A stretch of 64,000 bases of DNA, taken from positions 6,822,667 to 6,886,666 of the forward strand of contig JASSKH010000020.1 in assembly GCA_031763025.1 (NCBI GenBank). The letters are read 5' to 3'. Below, one piece after another: positions 46,471 to 55,960 of the stretch. The translations under genes were made by a program, and so were the position numbers. How positions within the stretch are numbered: the first letter of the stretch is position 1; every line of letters begins with the position of its first letter. The notes beneath the pieces were generated by a model, which saw only the letters and a list, made by a program, of their open reading frames with translations, searched no databases and had not been told where the DNA came from. This DNA comes from Macrocystis pyrifera. Lineage: Eukaryota; Sar; Phaeophyceae; Laminariales; Laminariaceae.

Positions 46471-46839
46471 ACATATAGAATACGCGCGCTCGGTTTATCA
46501 CAATACTTGTAAAATTAGGTAAAAATGGAATATAGACGAGGCGTATTACGCAGCTTGCAAAGTTGAGTATCAACTATTTAATCAGTCGAACTCACAGCTG
46601 ACGTATTTCAAAATTTATAAAAAAAAAATTAAAATTATCCTGTTGACCCGGCCAGCATCCAGGGGAGGGGAGCCGCTGGCATATATCTTTGACAAGGAAT
46701 CACATATCGAATACGCGCGCTCGAGTTATCACAATACTTGTAAAATTCGGTAAAAATGGACGAGGCGTATTACGCAGCTTGCAAAGTTGAGTATCAACTA
46801 TTTAATCAGTCGAACTCACAGCTGACGTATTTCAAAATT
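46471..46839. repeat. ~140-bp direct repeat pair
   Basis: 46471-46614 and 46702-46839 share AATACGCGCGCTCG, ATCACAATACTTGTAAAATT, GACGAGGCGTATTACGCAGC and AACTATTTAATCAGTCGAAC. The first copy has a 6-nt insertion near 46529. The 87-bp spacer contains an A-run and GGCCAGCATCCAGGGG. Confidence 0.9.
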
Positions 46840-47546
46840 CAACGATGAGTTTCGTTGGCGTGTTTTTTTTTGTCGAAAATATCCAGCTTACGAAACAGTT
46901 GTCGGCTCTCAGTCTTGGGCGAACAGCAGATGTGTACAATGATGAGCAGATAGATACCTTGTATACGGAAGAGTGTTAGAACAAAAGAGTAGCACATAAG
47001 CATAGGACAGCACAACAACAGTACGGCACAGCAACAGCAGGAAAGAGAGAGCAACTACAACAACAAACAGCAGGTGGCAACTGCAGTAGCAGCAGCAGCT
47101 ATTATATGTAACTGCTTAATCAACAGGGCCCAATACCTGAAAGTATAGCTGCTTCGGGATGTGACGATGTGCAGTATAGCACGCAGAGGGTTGCTCTGCA
47201 CGCGGGTCCGAGTGACGTCAGCACTGTTGCGTCTACTGCTTCGACGTTATTGTCGCACAAATGGAAATGCCACGCCCCCCAGACCTCGCATCATCATAGA
47301 TCACGACTCAGGATGCAAGCTGAGAGGAAAAGGGAGTAAATCATGCAAGGTCTAGGTCTTGCAATTTTGGTGAAGTTGCACGCAGGACACTGAACAGTAA
47401 ACATCTCATCTCAAACAGAGCCACCACAGTATGCACTGCAGTAGATAGAGGTGCGCTTTCCAGACGGCCAGCCAGCCCATACCCCATACGTAGCAAAAAT
47501 GGCAATTTTTAAGTAGTGGGGCCTGGGGGAGGCGAAAAAACATGAG
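46840..47546. other. intergenic, ending in the TRIM-flanking repeat
   Basis: CAG/CAACA-rich at 47005-47100. From about 47490 to 47546 it is the host sequence also found at 29800 and 49020 (GGCAATTTT..AGTAGTGGGG). No gene. Confidence 0.35.
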
Positions 47547-47996
47547 TGTGGTGGAAATCGAGTTTATAAGCCTTGAATTCATGTAGCGTTTGTTACGTAA
47601 CATTTTTAGTTGACATTTCCCTACAATGGCGTCGCAGACAGGACGTGAGATTTTGATGAGCGAGGTCCGTGGTTCGATTCTCGCCTTCGTCCCCCGAGAA
47701 AAAAAGGAAAAAAGGGGAATATCTTATGTTCAAGAACCTGTAAAACTCACTCACTTAGAAAACACCTACCTGGTACGAAGGAACGATGAGAGCAATGCGA
47801 TCATTGCATACTGAGTCCGGTACCGAAAAGTCGGAGGTAAAACTTGGATACTCAGAGTCTCATCGGGGTTGCTGACTTACTCGCAAGGAGAGATAAGTCA
47901 GGTTTAGTGAGGGAGAATGTGGTGGAAATCGAGTTTATAAGCCTTGAATTCATGTAGCGTTTGTTGCGTAACATTTTTAGTCTACATTTCCCTACA
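47547..47996 (+). mobile_element. TRIM-like mini LTR retrotransposon, copy 2 (450 bp)
   Basis: LTRs 47547-47625 and 47918-47996, 79 bp each, TGTGGTGG...CCCTACA, differ at about three bases. A primer-site candidate TGGCGTCGCAGACAGG starts 1 bp after the 5' LTR. A purine tract GTGAGGGAGAA ends at 47917, right before the 3' LTR. Flanking TGAG (47543-47546 and 47997-48000) is a perfect 4-bp target duplication, 5 bp if the shared A is counted. The body matches copy 1 in reverse orientation, including GGTTCGATTCTCG. No ORF; it depends on proteins from another element. Confidence 0.85.
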
Positions 47997-48000
47997 TGAG

Positions 48001-48061
48001 AGGGAAACATTTCCAAGGCTTGCGCAGGCATTCTCGATACGGGTCGCTCAAATTTTTGAGT
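48001..48061 (+). repeat. detached left end of repeat R
   Basis: AGAGGGAAACATTTCCAAGG through GGGTCGCTCAAATTTTTGAG matches the first ~60 bp of R (30296) and the reverse complement of 48955-49015. It directly joins the inverted right end of copy B. Confidence 0.8.
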
Positions 48062-49015
48062 TTTTCGCAGTGTTGGGGCCTGAAACCTTTGTGACGTAGG
48101 CCAATCACACACACTAAAACCAACCAAATTGTGACAGCATTCGTACGCCGATTGGATGATGACTTGAGAACCTAGCTTGTCAATTCCGCCGCCCATCGCA
48201 GCACGGCACACCTGCCACAGCAGCAGTGTCTGCAGGAGAAGCGCCTCATGACAGATAGCTCTGCTCGATGGAGGGAGCATCTATCTGACGACCGCGCAGC
48301 CAGCAGCTAGCAGCTGCAACACGCAGCAAGCACGCCGCCCACAATCGTGTGATGCTACCGGGCAACTCCGAGACTGGAGACACAGATCACAGCAGCAGCA
48401 TGCCCAGTAGAGCGATGGCAAAGCATGACAACAAGGGGTTGCGAGCGAGAACAAAAAATCCAAACGTATAAACGAGAGGCAGAGCCACCTCGACACCCCG
48501 ACAGCAAGCATATACATCTGTTGTTGGAACTCGTACGATCACAGGGACTAGCTATGTCGTTGCTGTTGTTATTGCAGCGTCTGTGCAGCAGCTGTTTGCT
48601 ATTGTCGTAGAGAGAGAGCGCCTACTCCCCCAAATCCGAACGTGAAAAGAGACGAGGGAGGGGCTTTGGGAAGAGCGTGGCGAAATTGTAAGGACCGTTG
48701 GGGCATAAATATGAAGACCAAACGGTCGTTACATTATTGCATCAGAATGGCGCATCAGCGTCGTGGATGGCTGGGGCCATTTATAAATATCCCCCATGCT
48801 CCAACGAATTGAGGTGGTTTAATTGCCTATCATGTAGCTCTACACAAGATCTTTCGAATGTGGCTATTTTCACGGCGAGGTTCCAACTACAGCGCTCTCG
48901 TGGTGGCGTCGCAGCAGAGAGCACATACATGTCACGGGCAACAACACAAAAGTCGAAAACTTGAGCGACCCGTATCGAGGATGCCTGCGCAAGCCTTGGA
49001 AATGTTTCCCTCTCC
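48062..49015 (-). repeat. repeat R, copy B, inverted
   Basis: Reverse complement of 30296-31250. It starts at 49015 (AGGGAAACATTTCCAAGG on the minus strand) and ends at TTCGCAGTGTTGG (48063). Frames equivalent to copy A are interrupted, for example by a stop near 48281. Confidence 0.85.
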
Positions 49016-49059
49016 TCTTTTTTCGCCTCTCCCAGGCCCCACTACTAGAAAATTGCCGT
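49016..49059. other. spacer of the R palindrome, an uninserted TRIM target
   Basis: Reverse complement reads TAGTAGTGGGGCCTGGGAGA, then GGCGAAAAAAGAGGAG running straight into AGGGAAACATTTCC. This is the host sequence of both TRIM sites without an insertion, so it serves as the empty site. Confidence 0.8.
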
Positions 49060-49950
49060 TTTGTGTTGTTGATCGTGCCATGTATGTGCTCTCTGCCGCG
49101 ACGCCACCACGAGAGCGCCCTAGTTGGAACCTCGCCGTGAAAATAGCCACATTCGAAAGATCTTGTGTAGAGCTACATCATAGTCATTTATTTAATCACC
49201 TCAATTCGTCGAAGCATGCGGGAAAATTATAAATGGCCCCAGCCATCCACGACGCCGAATGATACGTACGTGCCATTCTGGACAATAATGTAACGACCGT
49301 TTGGTCTCCATATTTATGCCTCAACGGTCCTTACAATTCCGCCACGCTCTTCCCAAAGCCCCTCCCTCGTCTCTTCTCGCCAATCGACGTTCGGATTATT
49401 TGGGGGAGTAGGCGCTCTCTGTCTACGACAATAGCACACAGCAGCTACTGCAATAACAGCAGCAACGACATATCTAGTCCCCGTGATCGTCCGAGTTCCA
49501 ACATATGCGTATGCTTGCTGTCGGGGTGTCGAGGTGGCTCTGCCTCTGGTTTTTATACGTTTCGGAGTTTTTGGTTCTCGCTCTCAACCGCTTGACAATT
49601 TGTCAAGTTTGCCATCGCACTCTTCTTCCTCTACTACTGCTGCTGCTGTAATCTGTGTCTCCAGTCTTGGGGTTGTATGGTGGCATCACCCGAACGATTG
49701 GGCGACGTGCTCGCTGCGCGGTTGTCAGATGTGCTTCCTCCATCGAGAGCTTTCTATCTGCTGTGAGGTGCTTCTGCTGCAGGCGCTATGCCGTGTTGCG
49801 ATGGGCGGCGGAATTGACAAGCTAGGTTCTTCAAGTCATCATCCAATCAGCGTACGAATTCTGTCACAATTTGATTGGTTTTAGTGTGTGTGATCGGCCT
49901 ACGTCACAAAGGTTTCAGGCCCCAACACTGCGAAATTACCTCTACCAAAA
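49060..49950 (+). repeat. repeat R, copy C
   Basis: Direct match of 30355-31270, from TGTGTTGTTG..CGTGCCATGTATG to CCAACACTGCGAAATTACC. It lacks the first ~60 bp of R. With copy B it forms a head-to-head palindrome. Confidence 0.85.
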
Positions 49951-51248
49951 TGTTTGTACCCTACCCCATATTATACCGCCTCCCAATATTGTGGAGATCC
50001 TTCGCCGCAGTCAAAGCTTGTGCGCAATGGGGCCCATTGCTACTGCGTTTAAAAAGGAGGAGATCTAGCAGAGCGCAGCTGCTATTTGCCCGGGCCTCTC
50101 ATTGTTGTCCTTGCTCAAATCTTATTATCTTCTAGGTGAGTGGTTACCATGTCGACACTGTTTTTTTTCTAACGCAAGCCTGGTTGTGGTAGTATGTTTG
50201 TATCTTCGGAGGCTCGGAGGCTCGGAGGCTCGGGCCAGCCCATGTACACATGCACACGGCCATGCATGACTACTCTGCTACTCATGTGTGTGGTGCTGAG
50301 CAATAAGAAATATATCGCCAGAACCCAGATCGTTTGGGCACCATGCGTGAACCCCTCTCGGTACTACATCATTGTCATGTAAAGTCTGGAATCGATATGC
50401 CTGACTTGAGCAGGCAGCCGTGTAGACTTTTACCTGCTGTTTTACCTCACGTACTGCTATCATATTGGCACTATTAATATGAGTACGATTTCGTACTTGT
50501 TTGTTTTGTCCATGGAGACGCATTGTGTTGCAGCCTGTTTATTAACTCTTAATAGTGTCCACAGGCAGGATTTCAGGGAGGTGGGCTAATACAAAGACGT
50601 GAGGACATCATCATCATCATCGTCATCACGTGTACGATGTGCCTGGTGTACAGTACTACCTGGTACGGTAGGTTAGATAGGTAATCGTCCTGGATCCCAG
50701 CCCGTTTTTTTTTCCTCCTCAATAAAAAGGCCATCTCTTATGGGAGAGTTTTGAAAACCGAAAAACTTACCCGAAGATGTGTTTGTACGTGCTTTCACGT
50801 ATTTCATCTGGAGTCCGACCGAATCAGGCTCGCTCTTCTCGGAACTCTTGCAGTCGTTTGGGGAGAGGTATCTAGACCCGAGATTCTTTTCTCCAGGGGA
50901 GTCATGCGAAGTCTTTGCGATGTTGTCATATTCAGACGAAAAAATCAACCAGGCATTTTCGGGATGTACATGGACGTTTCTGCCGAAAAAGTGGCCTCTT
51001 TTTCATGTAAATCGCGCCCGAAACTGAGTAGAGGAAACTGGAGTTTATTCACATTTTTTCAAACTGCTAGCCAGAAGAAACGGCAAAAGGCGTTGCATGC
51101 CTCTCGCAAAATGGCTGGTAGGACTCCAAGGAAGCGTGCCCGATTCGCCCGTTTCCCTGGTCAAACACGCCTGCGAAAGTGCTGAAACCTCGATTTCCAG
51201 AAATCAAACCCGGTATGACATTAGAGATGGCCTATTTTAAAAGGATGA
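49951..51248. other. intergenic, nothing recognised
   Basis: A threefold (GGAGGCTCG)n is at 50209-50232 and an ATC run at 50606-50624. The frame 50751-51185 is 144 codons with a basic C-terminus but no recognised motif or supported start. Confidence 0.35.
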
Positions 51249-51808
51249 CTTTTATGGGACCCGGAACAGGAGAACAGAAAAGGATTTCCCCTTTACGGTG
51301 TTGAAACCCACACAGGTGATATTTGGTATGCCGTAGCAGCGAACAGCTGCGCTTTCAACAAACAACACCTATCACCGCCGACGATTCCTCGCCTCACAAG
51401 GCACGAGCTGACGCCAAACCTTCAAGGCAATATGTTCCGCTGCTCCATGAGTTCTCGCTACCTAAGTTTGAGGGTCGTTGATGCTGTGTGGCCGGAGTTC
51501 TCGCTCGAGACGCGAAAGCCTGACCCATTTCAGGCCCGTTTTTTTACTCGAAACACAGCTTCAACGATCCTCACACTTGGTAGCGAGCACTCATACAGTA
51601 TTGGGGGATACTGCCTCGAAGCTTTGACGTCATCTTGTGCCCTGTGAGGCGAGAAATAGGCGGCGACGGGTGCTGTTCGTTGAAAGCACTTTTTTTCATG
51701 TTTGGGAAGTGATAGGAAATGGCTCATGTCTACCGACGGCACTACCCTGGTGTTTGTACACGATGAAGTGAAATCCTGATTTGTTTTCCGGTTTCGGGTT
51801 CCCATAAG
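51249..51808. mobile_element. foldback element, ~250-bp arms
   Basis: The left arm includes TTTATGGGACCCGGAACAGG, TGCTTTCAACAAACAACACC, ATTCCTCGCCTCACAAGGCA and GAGGGTCGTTGATGCTGTGT. The reverse complement of the right arm gives CTTATGGGAACCCGAAACCGG-like, TGCTTTCAACGAACAGCACC, TTTCTCGCCTCACAGGGCAC and GAGGATCGTTGAAGCTGTGT. The spacer is about 45 bp (51498-51540). Arms are roughly 80% alike, so it is older than the R palindrome. No transposase. Confidence 0.75.
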
Positions 51809-54800
51809 ATTCAGCCTAGGACCCCAGCAACTTTGTGCGGGCACGGGCTCCCCCATTTGAGAAGTAATGCGAGAACATCAACCACACCAACCTTGGTTGG
51901 TTTTATACGTACAGCAGTACACTTCGTTTAGGCTGGAGTTGCGGGATGGACCGCTTCGAGAGCGGTTTTGTGTACCATAGATCGCGGCCAGCTTCACAAG
52001 ATATTTCTTGTACTTATCCCTGTAAGGGGAGCGTGCGCTCGCACCAGCAGGAGTTGGACGAATCTGTGTCGAACGACCCCTTGCAATCTGTTTTTTTTTC
52101 ATGTTGGGACACCCACCAGACCTCCTGTGGCCAACCAACCAGTCACCGATAAATATGCTGATTCTGCTTGAAGTTGTCATGGTTCGTCGTGCTTGAAAGT
52201 GCCTGATATTGTGGGCATCGATCTGGATCACCGAGCTGACTTTATGACATTGGCCGCCTCGTATTTTTAGCGGCCGTACTGTGCTCAAATTCTGACCCCC
52301 TTGTTTCCGTATGTACTGGATGTGCCGGTGTGGCGTCGCCCATTTGTTTAGTGCGACGACGGCTCCGTACGTACGTCTGTAGATATTTCCGCCGCAGGGC
52401 ACCTGATACATATATACGTACCCACCTTCTACATGTGCGCATATTCATATTGCTATGCCTATGTACTTAGTGCACTTACAGCAGGGTAACCTACGTTACT
52501 ACTGCTTTACTTGCTAGAACAAAAACGCCACGGTTGCCAATAGGCATTGCCGCATTGTAATAGAGGCATCTGTCGACCCCATACCTGGTACACCACAGTA
52601 ACAGTACACAGCTGCCCTTAGTAGCTCCGAGGGGTTCGGTGGTCGCTTCAGCTGCCACTGCTGGTGTTGTCCTTGTCGATTGTAGTGGTTGTCGTGGTAC
52701 CTGCCGCTGCTGTTAGTGGATGTGATGTTCCATGCGATTCTGATCCTTCTGCGAGAATCTCGCCGCTCTTCAATTCTAATACGAATCCCCGGCAGCAATG
52801 CTATCTTGATGGATGCTGTAGAGCTAGCGGCAATGCTGGCATTGTGGATGTGTCGGGGTCCGTCTCGAGATTTCCGCCAATGCTCCGCGCGGCATGAGAC
52901 CTGGTTCAATTACAGCATTCGGTCCAGTTAGCTACAATCGGCCGATAGGCTTGGTGTTGGTTGATTTCAAACGTAGCTGCAGCAAAAGCATGTGGCTCGA
53001 TCCTCTGGATTGTCAGCAATAATCTACGCGCGATTGCCAACGCTCGGGCGGTGCAAGACACCCTATGCCCCGCTGGTGGTGGCGCTCAGCCTTTCCACCC
53101 ATGGGTAAGTTTCTCTATCCCTGCAGCAACTGCTGCTGCTGCTGCTGCTGCTGGTGCGTCTGCTGCTGGTATGCTGCTGTTATACCACTGCTATCTGCTG
53201 CTTCTGCTGCTGCTGTTGCTGTGCGCAATCCTGACTGTAATTCCGCCCCATTGAAAGTCAGTGTGTTTGTACTGCTTTGTCGGCGGTGCTCAGCGCACGA
53301 CGATAGGACCCGCTGGGGCATGAGGCCCGGTGTTCCGCCGGTTGTTGCACACAGCCCCTCTACCATTGTGACGGGGCCGGGCATAGATGCTCTGAATCGC
53401 GCGACAAGGATTCCAGAGAAACATAGATCTTGTCAGAATATGGATGTTGCTCCAAGCAACGTGAGGTGGACAACTCCTGTGTTCGACGTCGTTCCTCAGT
53501 CTCTTTCAAAGGCCTTTGGTATACATGGGCGCCACCACAACAGCAGGGTACGTCGCATGCTTGCAATTAAGTTTCACGTGGTCGTTGCTGTGACTAGTAA
53601 TGAAAACGTTTTGCAACATTCACAATCAAAACAGTAAATTGCGCGGACTGTCCGACCCGTAGCCAAAGCAGTTATCGCCGAACCTCACCGAATTTTCTAG
53701 ATTCTTCAACAAACCATGTGATTGGACTTATGGGTCGGGGGCTTCGTCGTTGAAAAACTCCAGACCCAGGCAAAGCAGGAAAATAACAAAAAAATGCCTC
53801 GTAGGTATTTGAAGATTGTTTCGAACACGGGTATATATGGAAGAATAAATGTAAATCCGTCCCGTATAGACCAATCCCTACAAGTACAGTATCTGCTAGT
53901 ATAACTCAAAAAGCCAGACACGCAATTGTAACATGAGGTATAGGTCCTCCTAGCTAGCGTTGTCGTGCGCTTTGTGAAATACTGATACTAAATAGAGTGA
54001 AATCCTAACGACGGCGGTGCCGCGTGCGGTAATCGTGGCTGTGCAGATGCCCTTTTTTTTCAATTTTTGCCGTCTCTATTTTCGCTTGGCTGCGAGATGT
54101 TTGTCGGTACGATGTCAGATGACCCAAGTACTTTGAGTATTGCTGGGACTTCATTCAAAACCATCAAGTATCTACCGTCGACAACGCTCCTGCAGCCGCT
54201 TGTGCTGTATATGCTGCGGTCGCCGCTGCTGCTTGTCTCGCTGTTGGTGCCACTGATATCACTGGTGCGAATACTGCGGCTGCTGCTCCTGCTGCTGCTG
54301 CTGCTGGCGGGAGCTAGATCGTGTTAGGGTCATGCCACCGCAATGCCTGCTTTTTTGCGAGGGTTCCAGTCTGTCTTCCAGGAACGAGAGTCCGCAGGGA
54401 TTCACTTCCAATCGCTGAGGGTTTTGTGCCATTGCCAACAAAGTAATTATCGTCGGTGAGTCAGCTGGCGTTATAGCCACGCAAGGGCCAGCGTATTTTC
54501 TGAATTAACTCGCGCGAGCGAAGCGTGCCGATTAAGCCCTCCCAGGCAGAGACGGCCTCGCCGGGAAAATGTTGCACGTATCCCGCATTCAACAATCCTC
54601 CCTTCGTGTATCGTAACTCATTACGTGGGATTGACGGCATCTCCCAAATACACCTCACTAAATAACCCGACGAAAAACTAATGTAACTGGTGATTTGAGT
54701 GGTGCCGGTTATTCTTCAGTTGGAGCAAATATACCAGATACAAGGTTCCCCTCCGGGAGGTGCCTAGGGGAGTGGCGCAAGAGCGAAATAATAATCGTAT

Positions 54801-55189
54801 GAAATCCTGCACACCTGTTTAGAAGTGCTATACCTGCATCCACTCATCATTTAAAGTGAAGAACACACGCATACTTTTGAGGACATACTATTACACTGCT
54901 GTTTGCGGAATAAATGTGGGGTCATTATTACAACAATATATAATAGGGTATCGGCAAGTGGATATATTGATCCAGATTACTCGCGGCGATCAAATCAATG
55001 TATGCGGCGTAAACGTAAGCACCATGGTCCAAAAAAGTTGCGTGAGGTCGAGGTTGCGCCATAATACTTTGTGGCCGGCTGAGTAAGGTAGGGCACATAC
55101 ATACTGGTACGATGTATATAGGTTTATATTCCCCCGAAATGAATGTTTCTTGGTGCTCAGGGTAACATCAAGGTTTAACAGATAAATGC
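51809..55189. other. intergenic with CTG-rich tracts, no recognised gene
   Basis: CTG/CTGCTG runs at 53128-53225 and 54270-54306. Between 52640 and 53640 both strands stay open over long stretches (for example plus 53065-53637, minus 52909-52514), and ATGG|GTAAGT at 53105 is a good donor. Poly-Cys, Ala or Gln strings show how far repeats shape these frames. No domain recognised. Confidence 0.3.
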
Positions 55190-55960
55190 TCGAGAACAAA
55201 TCGTAGTCCGAGTACTGGGGGTATTGGAGTACTGGCGGCCAAAATATTGCGAGTACTGAGGAGGCCCAAATACTGAGAGTAATGAGAGTATGAGCAGTAC
55301 CGAACCCCGAGAACACAGGTAAGTATGTACCCGCAATATAGTATTGTATTGAAACACGAAATACTGTGAGTAGAGACAATATGTGCTGTAGAGAACCTCG
55401 AGATACTATGAATAAGAATACTTGCAGTACGTTCATATATATTCCTCGCAAATGCGTATCTCGAAATACTGCCAGACTACTGCTTCAAGTACTCGAGTTG
55501 TCTCCAGCGAAAGTGGTTTGCTCCAACTCCCTCTCGTGTGGGACTATTTAAGAGTGTTTTTTTGCCGAAAGCTGGGCCTGAGAATTGTCGACACGGTGCA
55601 GAGACGGTTGAAGTATATTTCATACTCGAATTATGCTGGGCATGTTGAGGGTATTTCGGTACTGCGAGTACTGAGTCTCGCAGAAGCAGTACGAACACTA
55701 CCAACGGACGAAATACTGCTAGACTAGTATACTCGTAGTACCCGCGGTTCAGAACCCCGAGAAACTTGAAGCACAACAGGGAGTATCCACGACAGCAGCA
55801 GTAGCGAACCCCGCATTAGTGCGAGCCCGAAAATATACGCAGGAGTTTCTGAAGTAGTATGCAGAACCTCAAAATACTGCCAGTACTCGCAGTATCTTGA
55901 GTACAAAGCCCCTGAAATACTGCGAGTGTACGAAGTACCTACAATATAAGCATTTTCTCG
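55190..55960. repeat. cluster of degenerate AATACTG/AGTACTG motifs
   Basis: More than a dozen forms of GAAATACTGC.AGTACT occur in both orientations over 770 bp, for example 55208 (GAGTACTGGGGG), 55252 (GAGTACTGAGGAG), 55362 (GAAATACTGTGAGTA), 55662 (TACTGCGAGTACTGAG), 55868 (AAATACTGCCAGTACTCGC) and 55915 (GAAATACTGCGAG). Spacing is irregular, so it is not a simple tandem repeat. The same motif appears at 9985-10240 and 33910-33970. Confidence 0.65.

Larger units (their letters stand above)
40024..46480. repeat. ~1.6-kb tandem array, three full units plus a LINE insert
   Basis: Unit starts (ACCTATACGCC..T.GTGGTGAA or CGTCG(C/T)TGGTGAA) are at about 40024, 41640 and 44797. The first period is ~1,616 bp; the second is ~3,157 bp including a LINE insert of about 1.65 kb. 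Each unit holds nested ~230-bp subrepeats with a CAGCAGCAG stretch and CAGGGTCAGCGTCGCTGTACG, then ATGTCTCGGGGACATGGCCC, then GTGCGTGTGCACAGAGCC-like sequence, and ends in two hairpins. Units differ by indels and CAG lengths. Frames vary, so coding is unlikely. Confidence 0.8.

Noticed and set aside
40024-46480. CRISPR-like array
   Set aside because: Repeat units are ~1.6 kb with ~230-bp subrepeats; there are no short direct repeats with unique spacers and the context is eukaryotic.
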